A DNA stretch of 64,000 bases from Coxiellaceae bacterium. Lineage in GTDB: Bacteria; Pseudomonadota; Gammaproteobacteria; Coxiellales; Coxiellaceae. Numbering within the stretch: position 1 is the stretch's first letter; each line of letters starts with the position of its first letter. The position numbers and the translations under genes were made by a program. Positions 1 to 8,663 of the stretch are shown here, in pieces. The stretch spans positions 47,455 through 111,454 of the forward strand of contig JARGNX010000007.1 in the NCBI GenBank assembly GCA_029210045.1, given 5' to 3'. The notes beneath the pieces are model-generated. The model was not told where the DNA came from. It was given only the letters and a program-made list of their open reading frames with translations, and made no database searches.

Positions 1-4
1 ACTT

Positions 5-36
5 TTAAGGGGGAGCGAACGCGCGCTCCCCCTTAA
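5..36. terminator. Perfect 13-bp hairpin at the left edge
   Basis: Positions 5-17 and 24-36 are perfect inverted arms (TTAAGGGGGAGCG and its complement) around a 6-nt loop. This is a strong hairpin. There is no long T-run after it on the + strand, so it is either a weak terminator for a gene left of the window or a structural repeat. Confidence 0.5.
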
Positions 37-146
37 TAATCCCCCATGCGTATGGACTTGGGCGTGTAGTCCCACTTTGGCGCGTGGGAATAGCTTTTTT
101 TGTATGATTGCGTGTATGCTAGTCACTGTTTAAGAAGGAAGTCATC

Positions 147-833
147 ATGCGTACATTAATGCGCCTTATTGTCTTGTTATTGATCGGCGGCGTGGCGTAT
201 GCAGGTACGACTAATCATCAATTCATGGTGTGGTCAGATTTCGCATGGCAAAATTTTACCGGCAGTGGTACGGATTATGCGGTCGAATGGAGTAATCGCT
301 TTGTCGATAATCGGCCAACCTATCATCAAGGACTACTGAGGGCTGGAGTTGGACATTCGTTTACGCCGGATTTGGCTTTATGGCTTGGGTATGCATTTGT
401 TCCAACTCAGCCGGTCGGCACGGATCATTTTGTTTATGAGCAGCGCTCGTGGCAACAGTTGTCGTGGAGTGCTGTTTCAAAATCAAACATTGCTCTTGTT
501 TTACGTACGCGTTTAGAGCAGCGCTTTCCTAATAATCATGGGCCAACTGCTTGGCGGCTACGGCAACGGTTGATGCTTGATGTGGTGCCGGTGATAAATT
601 TCTTGCCTGAAGATTTTACGCCGTTGGTTTATGATGAAATCATGTTTAATTTAAATCATCCACGGTGGATAGGTAATAATGCACTCAATCAAAATCGAAT
701 ATTTATAGGTTTGGCTACGCGTATAAAAAATAAATTGGTTTTTCAGGTGGGTTATATAAATCAGTATATATTTCTAAATCCCATCGATGTGGATAATCAT
801 ATTTTCAGTGTTTCCATTACCTGGCAGCAGTAA
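147..833 (+). CDS. DUF2490-type outer-membrane beta-barrel protein
   Basis: Predicted secreted protein of 228 residues. Residues 1-20 form a signal peptide (basic start, hydrophobic core, AYA cleavage). The rest alternates polar and aromatic residues and carries the layout I associate with DUF2490: 'LWLGYAFVP' near residue 78 and 'WRLRQRL' near residue 136. Such proteins are thought to be small outer-membrane barrels; no biochemical role is known to me. An excellent ribosome site (GAAGGAAG) lies 6 nt before the ATG. It converges with the next gene, the two stop codons abutting at 833/834. Confidence 0.7.
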   Translation: MRTLMRLIVLLLIGGVAYAGTTNHQFMVWSDFAWQNFTGSGTDYAVEWSNRFVDNRPTYHQGLLRAGVGHSFTPDLALWLGYAFVPTQPVGTDHFVYEQRSWQQLSWSAVSKSNIALVLRTRLEQRFPNNHGPTAWRLRQRLMLDVVPVINFLPEDFTPLVYDEIMFNLNHPRWIGNNALNQNRIFIGLATRIKNKLVFQVGYINQYIFLNPIDVDNHIFSVSITWQQ

Positions 834-1355
834 TTATTTTTTTGATAGATCCATACTGGTCTGCGTGGACATTTTGCGTGCATAGGCGAGGACTTTGCCG
901 AGTAAGTAACCAATACAGGCAGCGCTAACCGCAATATAAGTCATTTCAAAATGACGGTTGTGCACGATGCTGGGGTCAACGGCTAATTGGTAACCAAAAT
1001 AATATTTACTGACAAAAATAATCAATACAATGATAAGTACTGACCAGGTGCCTGGTGATTTGACCAGTTTATGCTCTAGATCTATGCTGCATTTCATTTT
1101 AATAACGTGCAGATAGCCCAGCAAAGTAAAGATCGCTAATGAAACAATAAAGGCGAGTACAGCCCATGTGTCGACGGTGAAATCTTGCATGATGGTGTCA
1201 ATCGCTAGCCAGCCAAAGATAATGGGTAGTAGCAGCATTTTATAAATGGATACAATGCGATCTTTTGAGGCTTTGAAACCGATATATACAAGGTATATAA
1301 AAAGTAAGTAAACCCACCATGGGGTGCCAACAATAAATCCTTTAATCGTTTCCAT
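834..1355 (-). CDS. Inner-membrane protein, DUF6622-like
   Basis: 173 residues with about five hydrophobic segments (around 13-28, 38-55, 63-82, 102-122 and 138-157). The N-terminal 'TPWWVYLLFIYLVYIGF' followed by 'KDRIVSIYKMLLLPIIF' matches the pattern I remember for DUF6622-type membrane proteins, whose function is unknown. The ATG is preceded by AGAAGGATG at a suitable distance. Nothing nearby suggests a partner. Confidence 0.55.
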   Translation of the reverse strand: METIKGFIVGTPWWVYLLFIYLVYIGFKASKDRIVSIYKMLLLPIIFGWLAIDTIMQDFTVDTWAVLAFIVSLAIFTLLGYLHVIKMKCSIDLEHKLVKSPGTWSVLIIVLIIFVSKYYFGYQLAVDPSIVHNRHFEMTYIAVSAACIGYLLGKVLAYARKMSTQTSMDLSKK

Positions 1356-1435
1356 TTCTTTTGCATCCTTCTGCTAAGTCATTTTTATCTGGCTTTGTTA
1401 CTTTTGTTCGATCCTGTCATCCTGGGCTCTGCTTT

Positions 1436-1463
1436 GTCATCCCGGGCCGCGACCCGGGATCCA
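1436..1463. repeat. Dispersed GC-rich palindromic element (type A)
   Basis: ATCCCGGG (1439-1446) and CCCGGGAT (1453-1460) form an inverted repeat inside a GTCATCCCGGG...GGGATCCAG element. Related copies sit at 36751-36780, 56881-56942 and, degenerate, 61701-61738. All are intergenic and unusually GC-rich for this sequence, like the short dispersed repeats of Rickettsia and Legionella relatives. Confidence 0.7.
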
Positions 1464-1522
1464 GTAATCATATTAACATGTTATGCATGAAATATATTTG
1501 CCTTGAAGTAACTACCCCGATT

Positions 1523-1560
1523 GTCCTGAGGAGGCCGCGAAGCGGCCGTCTCGAAGGGCA
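1523..1560. repeat. Dispersed palindromic element (type B)
   Basis: CCTGAGGAGGCCGCGAAGCG continues into CTCGAAGGGC. The inner arms GGCCGC (1533-1538) and GCGGCC (1542-1547) flank GAA. It has the 'CTGAGG...CTCGAAGGG' frame of a common gammaproteobacterial dispersed repeat. I see only this copy in the window. Confidence 0.55.
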
Positions 1561-1565
1561 TAGTA

Positions 1566-2804
1566 TTAATATAAAAACCCAAACAAGTATAATGGGATGG
1601 TATCTTTAAAGCCTGCAACGATACTATCTTTAACCAGCATTCTTTTTCCTTTTTTTATGGTGTTGAGCTGTTGCATGGTTTTATTTTTGCCTCCGACTTC
1701 AAAGGTGATATCGTTGATGAAGAAATCACCTTTTTTTGGATGGAAGGCTTGTATGTCTGCGCCATTTACAGACTGTAAAAAGGTAAGCTCGCGTTGTGTG
1801 CCAATATCAAGGTCGGAAGAAAGAAAGGTGTTAGCCGCGCTAAGTAAGGTGGAGTTATCGAGATATATTTTGCTGGCTTTGGTTAGGGTCTGATTGCCAT
1901 GTGCTACCGGATAAAGCATGCGTACCATGCCTGTCTTGCTTAATATTTCTAGGTAATGTTCAACGGTTTTGTAATCAATAGATAGGTGTTTGGCAATATT
2001 GCTGGGATTAATTTTTCCTGGTGGTATGGTGGCTAGGAAATTAATGATCCGTTTAAAGTGATTTAAATTGGATGTTTTTAGTTGGTAAAAATTAGCAATG
2101 TCTTCATTGACAGTTTTATCAATAATATTATTAATGGCCTCGTAGAGTGCGTCTCTGTCTTGTAGGATAAATGGATAGTAACCTAGGTTTTTATAATCAT
2201 CGAAATGTTTGAGTATGGTGGGTATCTGTGATAATTCTGCTGATAACTTGCTATGGTTTGTGATCAGTTCGTCAAAGGTAATAGCGGAAAAATCATTGTT
2301 GGTGATTAAGTTAAGATATTCACGAAATGATAAACCTGGCATGTGGATGAGTTTGGCGCGCCGTGATAAGTCATAGCTACCGTGAATTAAATCGATACTA
2401 GAGCTACCAGAAAAAATCACTTTCAGTTTTGGGTAGGAGTCATAAATATTTTTGAGTTCCTGGTTCCAGTTAGCGTAACGGTGTATTTCATCAATAAAGA
2501 CATATCGAATGCCTTTATTTTGGTAGAGGTCATCGACGAATTCTAAGATTGGCACTTCATTAAAATATGTGTTATCTGCGGAAAAATAGAATGCTTCACC
2601 TGAGTCATAGAGTTTGTTCTTTATAAGCTGTAACAGCATGGTGGTTTTACCAACGCCACGAGGGCCGATAATGCCGGTGAGTCGATCATCAAGGTTAACT
2701 TTGTTATATAGATAGCGGCGACTGGTGATATCTAGCTCAAGAACTAAGCGATTAAACGTTTGCCATAGGTAATCACCCATTGGAGTGTGCTCCATAAATT
2801 TCAT
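1566..2804 (-). CDS. AAA (AAA_14/DUF4143-like) ATPase
   Basis: 412-residue P-loop ATPase. Walker A is GPRGVGKT (residues 47-54) and Walker B is 'YVFIDEIHRY' (around 101-110). 'KVIFSGSSS' looks like the sensor-1 strand. A winged-helix-like stretch around 255-300 ('PSNIAKHLSIDYKTVEHYL') and a C-terminal nuclease-like fold ('ITFEVGGKNK') follow. This is the architecture of the very common but poorly understood AAA_14/DUF4143 ATPases. The start codon lies inside an array of four palindromes (2781-2899), so expression is probably controlled by whatever binds there. An ATG at 2780 just behind the last palindrome is an alternative start. Confidence 0.7.
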   Translation of the reverse strand: MKFMEHTPMGDYLWQTFNRLVLELDITSRRYLYNKVNLDDRLTGIIGPRGVGKTTMLLQLIKNKLYDSGEAFYFSADNTYFNEVPILEFVDDLYQNKGIRYVFIDEIHRYANWNQELKNIYDSYPKLKVIFSGSSSIDLIHGSYDLSRRAKLIHMPGLSFREYLNLITNNDFSAITFDELITNHSKLSAELSQIPTILKHFDDYKNLGYYPFILQDRDALYEAINNIIDKTVNEDIANFYQLKTSNLNHFKRIINFLATIPPGKINPSNIAKHLSIDYKTVEHYLEILSKTGMVRMLYPVAHGNQTLTKASKIYLDNSTLLSAANTFLSSDLDIGTQRELTFLQSVNGADIQAFHPKKGDFFINDITFEVGGKNKTMQQLNTIKKGKRMLVKDSIVAGFKDTIPLYLFGFLY

Positions 2805-2899
2805 ATTATTTATGGAGTATAATCCATAAATAAGCCATAATCAATCATATTTGTGGAGTATACTCCATAAATATGGCTAGTTTTATGGAGTGTACTCCA
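2781..2899. promoter_or_regulatory. Four palindromic operator-like repeats before ATPase 1
   Basis: Four copies of a 14-bp palindrome, consensus TGGAGTRTACTCCA, lie at 2781-2794, 2813-2826, 2854-2867 and 2886-2899. The third is perfect and the others have one or two changes. They fill the gap between the MFS gene stop and the ATPase start and run into both ends. The spacing (32, 41 and 32 bp) is near whole helical turns. This layout fits an operator array for a dimeric regulator. Confidence 0.7.
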
Positions 2900-4087
2900 T
2901 TATTTTGCGGCTTTGTGGTGGAGTATATAAATACTGCCAGCCAGTAATCCGCTGACACAAAACATAATGGCCATGGGGATTGGGCTTGGGGTGTTTAAAT
3001 GACTGAGAATGCTGGCAAAGATGGTGGCACCGAGTAGTTGGATGCAGGCATAGATGGCGCCAGCATAGCCGGCAATGTGGCCTACGCTTTCAAAGGCCAG
3101 AGCAAAACCATTCATAAATATAAGCGTGGAGCCGGTGATAAAGATAAAAGTCGGTATCAATACAACTGCAATATTGACGCCGAAAAATATTGCGCCAGCA
3201 ATGATCAATAGACCGGACAATATCATTAAGCACAACCCTATCGTGATGAGTCGGTTCAATGAAATGCGTTTGAGTAATTGCGCATTGAGTAGCCCGCCGA
3301 GTGCTGTCGCTAGACCGGACGATAGCATCAAGTAACCAAAAGCCACGGGTGTGATGCCAATGCCTTTAATAAAGATCATCGAGCCAGAGGTCAGCCATGA
3401 AAATAAGCCGCCGTAACTGAAAAAGTTAATGGCAGCAAAAGCCATAAACGAACGGTTAGTCAAAATTTCTAGGTAGGATTTGCCAATAAATTTCAGGTTT
3501 AATCGGTCGGTGCCATGATGTTTATTCGACTCTTTATAGCATTTAAACACAACGAGCAAAACGGCAAAGATCCAACAGGCTAATAAAATAAATGTGGCAC
3601 GCCAGCCCAGGTATTGTTGCATGTAGCCGCCAACAAAGGGTGCAAGCATCATGGCGAGAATAACAAAATTTAATAAGTAAGAGCTCATGCGTGCGAGTTC
3701 TTTGCCAGAATAGTTATCGCGAAATACTGAGCGCCATAATGCATTACAGGCACCTAGGCCACAGCCTTGGATAAACCTGCCTAATTGCAGTAAACCAATG
3801 GATGGGCTGGTGATGCAGACAATGGTGCCAATAGTGGCGATGATTAGTCCACTGATTAACGTATAACGTCGGCCTATGCCTTCAGATAACGGCCCATATA
3901 TTAGGTTGGTAATCGCGACGCCTAGCATAAAAAACGCCAAGGTTAATTGTGATTGGCCTAATGTGGTTTGTAACTGATGCGCAATGGCTGGCAACGAAGG
4001 TGTGTAAATATCGTTTGAGATTTGTGGCAGTGTTGCGATTAAAACAATGACTACTAATGTAGCTAGTGTGCTTGTTTTGCTGGTCAT
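2900..4087 (-). CDS. MFS drug exporter, Bcr/CflA family
   Basis: 395-residue major facilitator with 12 hydrophobic segments. 'NDIYTPSLPAIAHQL' near residue 26 is the N-terminal signature of the Bcr/CflA subfamily and 'YGPLSEGIGRR' is the conserved loop 2-3 motif. The family exports bicyclomycin, chloramphenicol or dipeptides; the substrate here cannot be told. It is upstream of and codirectional with ATPase 1, separated by the palindrome array, so the two need not share a transcript. Confidence 0.85.
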   Translation of the reverse strand: MTSKTSTLATLVVIVLIATLPQISNDIYTPSLPAIAHQLQTTLGQSQLTLAFFMLGVAITNLIYGPLSEGIGRRYTLISGLIIATIGTIVCITSPSIGLLQLGRFIQGCGLGACNALWRSVFRDNYSGKELARMSSYLLNFVILAMMLAPFVGGYMQQYLGWRATFILLACWIFAVLLVVFKCYKESNKHHGTDRLNLKFIGKSYLEILTNRSFMAFAAINFFSYGGLFSWLTSGSMIFIKGIGITPVAFGYLMLSSGLATALGGLLNAQLLKRISLNRLITIGLCLMILSGLLIIAGAIFFGVNIAVVLIPTFIFITGSTLIFMNGFALAFESVGHIAGYAGAIYACIQLLGATIFASILSHLNTPSPIPMAIMFCVSGLLAGSIYILHHKAAK

Positions 4088-4261
4088 GAGGGTGTCTGCC
4101 TAATAAGTCAAAGTTAGCTGTTAAGCTGCTGTGTTAAGTCTAACATCGTAAAGCGATATGTAAACTGTATGATCATGTATGCTTAAAGTTTGCACGAACA
4201 AGAGATTTTAGTGGCTGCGGAAGGTTAAATCAATGCAGGGGTGCTATTTTGTTGAGTTCAG

Positions 4262-4675
4262 TTATTGGTGTTGTTTGTTGCAAGCGATATAACTAAGCGC
4301 GGCTTCAGCAATTAACGCAGAGCGGTTCTTGACGTTATGGTTTCTGGTGTACGCATCCATCACTCTTAGCACCCTTTCAGGTAAGGTGATATTGATGCGT
4401 TTGGATTTGCCAGACAGTTGGCTGAGGTCAATATCAACAAGTGCCCATGTGCCGCCTTTATATTCTTTTTCGTTCATGTAGTGATCGACAGGGTTGGCTA
4501 AGGGTACAGGTTCGCAGTCGATTAATAGCCCTTCGATATGGCACTCAATGGCTTCTTTCGCATTTGTAATTGCTTCTTCATAGCTGCCGCCGGCAGAAAA
4601 ACAGCCTGGAATATCAGGTATGCTGACACTGTAGTCACTTTTTTTATCTTTAAAAATAACAATGGCATAATTCAT
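4262..4675 (-). CDS. hicB: HicB-type antitoxin
   Basis: 137 residues. The N-terminal half is the degraded RNase H-like HicB fold ('YSVSIPDIPGCFSAGGSYEE', residues 15-34; 'AIECHIEGLL', 42-51). The C-terminal half is a ribbon-helix-helix DNA-binding domain ('RINITLPERVLRVMDAY'). HicB neutralises the HicA mRNA interferase and represses the operon. Its hicA partner lies 2 nt upstream, in the usual order, but carries a stop codon (see 4678-4866). The antitoxin itself looks intact. Confidence 0.88.
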   Translation of the reverse strand: MNYAIVIFKDKKSDYSVSIPDIPGCFSAGGSYEEAITNAKEAIECHIEGLLIDCEPVPLANPVDHYMNEKEYKGGTWALVDIDLSQLSGKSKRINITLPERVLRVMDAYTRNHNVKNRSALIAEAALSYIACNKQHQ

Positions 4676-4677
4676 AT

Positions 4678-4866
4678 TTAATTCCTTATTATTCCAGCTT
4701 GCTTATAAATACTTTGCACGGTTTTTATCGCTAAGTCCTTTTTAGGGTGGGGCACTGTTACGCGACCTGGTTTTATTGGGTGTTTGTACTGGCAGTGGCT
4801 GCCTTTTTAGTGGTGCTTCACCCACCCATCCTTTTTCAATATTTTTATAATATCTCGGCTTCTCAC
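4678..4866 (-). pseudogene. hicA: hicA toxin gene with an in-frame stop codon
   Basis: Reading the minus strand from a GTG at 4866 gives 62 codons of an obvious HicA: 'RSRDIIKILKKDGWVKHH', stop, 'KGSHCQYKHP', 'VTVPHPKKDLAIKTVQSIYK'. The stop is TAA at 4807-4809 (codon 20), one change from CAA (Gln). It falls four codons before the His of the GSH motif (codon 24), the catalytic residue of HicA RNases. A GGAG lies 8 nt before the GTG. The rest of the frame is clean, so the loss looks recent. Readthrough or a sequencing error are the alternatives. Confidence 0.85.
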
Positions 4867-4978
4867 TTCACTTACTCCGTAATTATACACACTATACACA
4901 CCATTGCAATGAAGGTTACATTGACATTCATCAGAGGTGTATTGTATCGGAGCTAGGTAATTGAAAAAATACCGTATT

Positions 4979-5385
4979 TTATAGGTTCATTTCAGAAACT
5001 AGTTTTAGCAGTAAGCTTTTGGCATCGGTTTTTTTGGCTAAGTGAGTTGATTGCTTATACCGCGGGCTAATTTTCCAGAGAAGGCGCGAGTGAGTACGGT
5101 ATGATCTTCGGTTTGATCGTGTAATCGTTGTTTATAGCAAGCGGCCTGCATTTGTTTGTCTGTCGCCGTATGTGATTCGCCAACAAATACATTCACTGAA
5201 AAAGGTTTGTCAGTCAGTTCACGAATGGCTCTGATGGCTTGTTTAATGTCGGCAGGTGAAAGATAGCCGGCACCTAGAGAGCCTAAGCCGCCGTTATTTG
5301 AAACGGCAGCAATCAGTTTGGGGGTGGTGGCACCACCGGCCATCGGTGCTTGTATGATAGGATATTTTGTTTTATCCCAAAGCAT
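4979..5385 (-). pseudogene. Nitronate monooxygenase (NMO/FabK-like) remnant with internal deletion
   Basis: The frame starts with '[18 protein letters not shown]', the FMN-binding N-terminus of nitronate monooxygenases, and continues to about residue 75. It then jumps to 'VLTRAFSGKLARGI', which belongs near the C-terminus of the family (normally 320-360 residues). About 200 central residues, including the catalytic His, are missing. The open frame stops at 5038; the next frame continues with NMO-like tail residues to a stop at 4979, suggesting a frameshift as well. The ATG overlaps the last 14 nt of the catalase gene, pointing to a former two-gene operon. Confidence 0.75.
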
Positions 5386-6808
5386 CTTTAACACCGGCCG
5401 CATAGGCTGGATCAATCTTTTCAAAATGTGCTAATTGACGATCGACAATTGCTTGCGGCACACCTTGCATGGCAGCGGCGATGTTACCAAATAGCCGTTG
5501 CTTTTGATCATCATCGAATAAATTAAATAACGCACGTGGTTGTGCGTAATCATCATTGCCATCGCGGTGATTATAACGATCGGCATCGCCGTCTAATGGC
5601 AAGGGCGGCTCTGCAAAACTGTGATCTTCAGCGGGACCATTAAATGAATTGGGTTCGTAATAGGCATCAGCATTGGGAAAGTTTTCAAAGAAACGCATCG
5701 CGCCATCTTTGTGGTAGTGATGCACCGGGCATTTTGGTTTATTGACAGGCAATGCTTCATAGTGGGTGCCTAAACGGTAACGGTGTGCATCGGCATATGA
5801 AAAAATGCGCCCTTGTAATACTTTGTCGGGCGAGAAGCCTACACCAGGAACAATATTCGATGGTGAAAAAGCCGCTTGTTCGATTTCAGCATAATAATTA
5901 TCTGCATTGCGGTTGAGTTCCATCACGCCAACTTCAATCAGCGGAAAATCGGCATGTGGCCATACTTTAGTTAAATCAAATGGATTGTATTCAAAGTTAT
6001 CCGCTTGCTCATCGGTCATTACTTGAATATTCAGCGTCCATTTAGGGTAATCGCCATTTTCAATCGCATCAAATAAATCTTCCTGGGTAGACTCGCGTGT
6101 ACGTCCAACCACTTCGGCGGCCTCTTCATTGGTCCAGTGTTTATGACCTTGTTGCGTTTTAAAGTGGAACTTCACCCATACACGTTGGTTGTCTTTATTA
6201 ATCAAACTAAACGTATGTGAACCATAGCCATTCACATGACGTACCGATGTTGGCAAGCCGCGATCAGAAAATAAAATGGTCACTTGGTGTAAAGACTCAG
6301 GTGATTGTGACCAGTAATCCCACATCGCTGTCGGTGAGCGTAAGTTAGTTTTTGGATGACGCTTTTGGGTATGAATAAAATCAGGGAACTTGTAAGGGTC
6401 GCGAATGAAAAACACCGGTGTGTTATTGCCAACAATATCCCAGTTGCCTTGTTCGGTATAAAATTTCACCGAAAAGCCACGCACATCACGTTCAGCATCA
6501 GCTGCGCCCATTTCACCAGCAACGGTTGAGAACCGCACCAAGCAATCGGTTTTTTTGCCGACCTTGTCAAAGATATCGGCCTTGGTGTATTGGCTGACAT
6601 CATGAGTGACAGTAAAGGTGCCATGAGCTCCCCAGCCTTTGGCATGCACCACACGTTCTGGTATGCGTTCACGATTTTGATGTGCCAATTTTTCGATCAG
6701 CTGGTAGTCTTGCATCAATACTGGTCCGCGTTTGCCGGCAGTCAGTGAGTTTTGATTATCAGCAATTGGGTTGCCAGCGGTGGTCGTGAGAGTTGGTTTT
6801 TTGCTCAT
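5372..6808 (-). CDS. katA: Monofunctional haem catalase
   Basis: Converts hydrogen peroxide to water and oxygen. 478 residues, the size of small-subunit catalases. The distal catalytic His is residue 55 in '[12 protein letters not shown]', the catalytic Asn is 128 in '[13 protein letters not shown]', and the haem-ligand Tyr lies near residue 338 in '[14 protein letters not shown]'. The NADPH-region motif '[18 protein letters not shown]' is also present. It is followed by the overlapping nitronate monooxygenase remnant. The 164 nt upstream must hold its promoter; I could not identify an OxyR site by eye. katA versus katB naming is uncertain. Confidence 0.93.
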   Translation of the reverse strand: MSKKPTLTTTAGNPIADNQNSLTAGKRGPVLMQDYQLIEKLAHQNRERIPERVVHAKGWGAHGTFTVTHDVSQYTKADIFDKVGKKTDCLVRFSTVAGEMGAADAERDVRGFSVKFYTEQGNWDIVGNNTPVFFIRDPYKFPDFIHTQKRHPKTNLRSPTAMWDYWSQSPESLHQVTILFSDRGLPTSVRHVNGYGSHTFSLINKDNQRVWVKFHFKTQQGHKHWTNEEAAEVVGRTRESTQEDLFDAIENGDYPKWTLNIQVMTDEQADNFEYNPFDLTKVWPHADFPLIEVGVMELNRNADNYYAEIEQAAFSPSNIVPGVGFSPDKVLQGRIFSYADAHRYRLGTHYEALPVNKPKCPVHHYHKDGAMRFFENFPNADAYYEPNSFNGPAEDHSFAEPPLPLDGDADRYNHRDGNDDYAQPRALFNLFDDDQKQRLFGNIAAAMQGVPQAIVDRQLAHFEKIDPAYAAGVKDALG

Positions 6809-6905
6809 TGTAATATCCCTTTAATTCAGTGGCTTAATGATTCTCCCATGGCTTATGTAAAACTGCAAATTACTCGAAACATTAAGGGACAATTATTTGA
6901 CGGGT

Positions 6906-6938
6906 CTTAATAGTTTATTAATTTATCATCGGTACTAT
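6906..6938 (+). promoter_or_regulatory. PmrA-box-like promoter of the gene at 7003
   Basis: CTTAAT (6906-6911), 5 nt, ATTAAT (6917-6922), then exactly 10 nt and the -10-like TACTAT (6933-6938). The same geometry recurs at 27992, 29859, 47881 and, on the minus strand, 43687. From memory it matches the enterobacterial PmrA consensus HTTAAK-N5-HTTAAK and the Legionella/Coxiella PmrA sites. Confidence 0.6.
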
Positions 6939-7002
6939 CTATTTTGAGAATAAGAAATACCAACATATAAACGTGTGTAACTGTGCAAGGCGAGGGGCTC
7001 CA

Positions 7003-7878
7003 ATGACAAGAGAATACCAATATAATTCCGAAGAAATGATGGCGTTGCAATACAGCTTAGAAAAGCAAATGCAAAATTGGAATGCTTTCTATACTGCTAA
7101 ACAACCAAACTTGGCAACTGCGCAAGTAACAAGTGATGTGCGCGAAGTTAAATGTTTGTCTGTGCCTAAGGTTGAAGGGCGTGAGCCAACGCCTGAAGAG
7201 TTAAAAGCTTGTGTAAACGATATGTTAAATTTTGGCTATTGTATGTTGGACTATAGAAATACTTCTAACTTCCGTGTTTCGGATAATGGTGTCGTTTATC
7301 CAGTGAGATTTAGCCGTGTTGCGGTTAAACCTGCGGGTTCATCCAGTCCGAGTGCTAAAGCCCAGTATAGTTCTTTTGAAGGGGTGGTTCGCGAGGGGGT
7401 TCGAACAATTACAGCTAGTGGTTCGCCAAAGTCTACGCACAGTAGTGATTCCAGCTTGGCTGGAAACAAAGAAGAAAATACAGAATTCTTACAACAATTA
7501 TGCGCAAAAGCACAAACCAAAGTGCATAATCGTTATTGGTCATTGGGTATGGCAGGTAAACGCGTTCAGGTTGGTGATAAAAGTTATGTGGTACCAGGCC
7601 ATTTAGCTCAGGCGATTACAGCTAACTTAAATAAAGTTTCACCTTTGACACCCGCAACCTTTAAGCATCAACTATTACAGCATCTAAAGCAATCAAGCGG
7701 TACCAAAGTAAAAAGCACTACGTCGCGTGATGTGTGGACACAACGTCTCTATAATGGTGACGTTACACAAGGCAGTAATGCCGTTACATTTTTTAATACT
7801 ATGATTGATGATCAAGGTCCAAAAAAATCGTGTGCTGCTGAGGTGGATAATGAGCAGAGACGGGCACTGATTTCTTAA
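7003..7878 (+). CDS. Unknown effector-like protein
   Basis: 291 residues from the ATG at 7003, chosen because GAGGGG lies 5 nt upstream; an in-frame ATG at 6973 has no such site. There is no signal peptide or membrane segment. Residues roughly 110-160 are Ser-rich and low in complexity and separate an N-terminal part from a C-terminal part with 'KVHNRYWSLGMAGKRVQVG'. I do not recognise the family. The PmrA-box-like promoter shared with other eukaryote-like genes, plus the lack of any housekeeping context, suggest a secreted effector. Confidence 0.6.
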   Translation: MTREYQYNSEEMMALQYSLEKQMQNWNAFYTAKQPNLATAQVTSDVREVKCLSVPKVEGREPTPEELKACVNDMLNFGYCMLDYRNTSNFRVSDNGVVYPVRFSRVAVKPAGSSSPSAKAQYSSFEGVVREGVRTITASGSPKSTHSSDSSLAGNKEENTEFLQQLCAKAQTKVHNRYWSLGMAGKRVQVGDKSYVVPGHLAQAITANLNKVSPLTPATFKHQLLQHLKQSSGTKVKSTTSRDVWTQRLYNGDVTQGSNAVTFFNTMIDDQGPKKSCAAEVDNEQRRALIS

Positions 7879-7905
7879 ATGCATTCCACGAGTTGTTGTG
7901 CTAGC

Positions 7906-7935
7906 ATCAATGCCTGAATTATCACAGGCATTGAT
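7906..7935 (+). terminator. Hairpin after the 7003 gene
   Basis: ATCAATGCCTG (7906-7916) and CAGGCATTGAT (7925-7935) are perfect 11-bp arms with an 8-nt loop, 28 nt after the stop codon. There is no T-run, so termination would be inefficient or factor-dependent. Confidence 0.45.
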
Positions 7936-7957
7936 AGTGCAATGCTAAGGTGGGGGT

Positions 7958-8491
7958 GTGAGAGGTCTTAGCTTATATTATTTTTTAGCTGATATGCGTG
8001 CCAATATAGATCAAGGTGGTTCTTGTTTGTGCACATTGTTTTGTTGCGACTCAACTTGTAAGCGGCGTAAGTTTTTAGATTATTTAGAGCTAAAGTTGGA
8101 AAAGTGTAATATGACTAAGCCAACATCAAGACAGTTAAAATCAATTAAAGCGTATATCCATTCACACCGTTGTCAATTCGCGGCGTGGGGGGTAACTGAT
8201 CGATTTAAGGTGAGTTATTTGGATGCGCTTTATCATGTGCTTAGTGCAGCGTTATTATCTGAAAAATTGGATTTACCTTCAGCATTTAACTGGCAGGGTT
8301 CAATTACTTTACTTCAGTTAGACCGTTGGCAGCAGGTGGGTGCGATGCCATTGCCGTTGTCCAGGCCGAAGGAAGATCCGATAACGGCGGCTTGGGCTGA
8401 GAGCGATGCTGAAGGGGGGCTGGTCTATCCGGATGAGTGGCCATCAGATGAGGATGGTTTGCCTAGTTATAGGGAGATGCTAACCCCGTAA
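7958..8491 (+). CDS. Unknown protein, start uncertain
   Basis: Open for 177 codons from a GTG at 7958. In-frame ATGs at 7994 and 8112 are alternatives; the section after 8112 ('TSRQLKSIKAYIHSHR') looks most protein-like, and the part before it is unusually rich in Cys. The C-terminal third is acidic ('WPSDEDGLPSYREM'). I recognise no domain. It follows the 7003 gene in the same direction behind a hairpin. Confidence 0.45.
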   Translation: MRGLSLYYFLADMRANIDQGGSCLCTLFCCDSTCKRRKFLDYLELKLEKCNMTKPTSRQLKSIKAYIHSHRCQFAAWGVTDRFKVSYLDALYHVLSAALLSEKLDLPSAFNWQGSITLLQLDRWQQVGAMPLPLSRPKEDPITAAWAESDAEGGLVYPDEWPSDEDGLPSYREMLTP

Positions 8492-8663
8492 GGTCTCTCT
8501 GATCGAACGGTAGAGATGCAAGATGTCGTTGAGCCTGGTGAAGAAGGTGCTTCAGGCCTGAAGCCACATAGCCAATAAGCTGCTTTAAGCCCCAGTTGCC
8601 AATCCACTAAACCCATGCCACAATGGCCTGTTTTTTACATGAACAAGTGATGGGGTGGACTGT

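Noticed and set aside
1436-1560. Pair of terminators between the membrane gene and ATPase 1
   Set aside because: The hairpins lack T-runs, and the first belongs to a repeat family found at other intergenic sites.
4747-4956. Open frame on the + strand, 69 codons
   Set aside because: It is antisense to the hicA frame, which explains the sequence far better on the minus strand.
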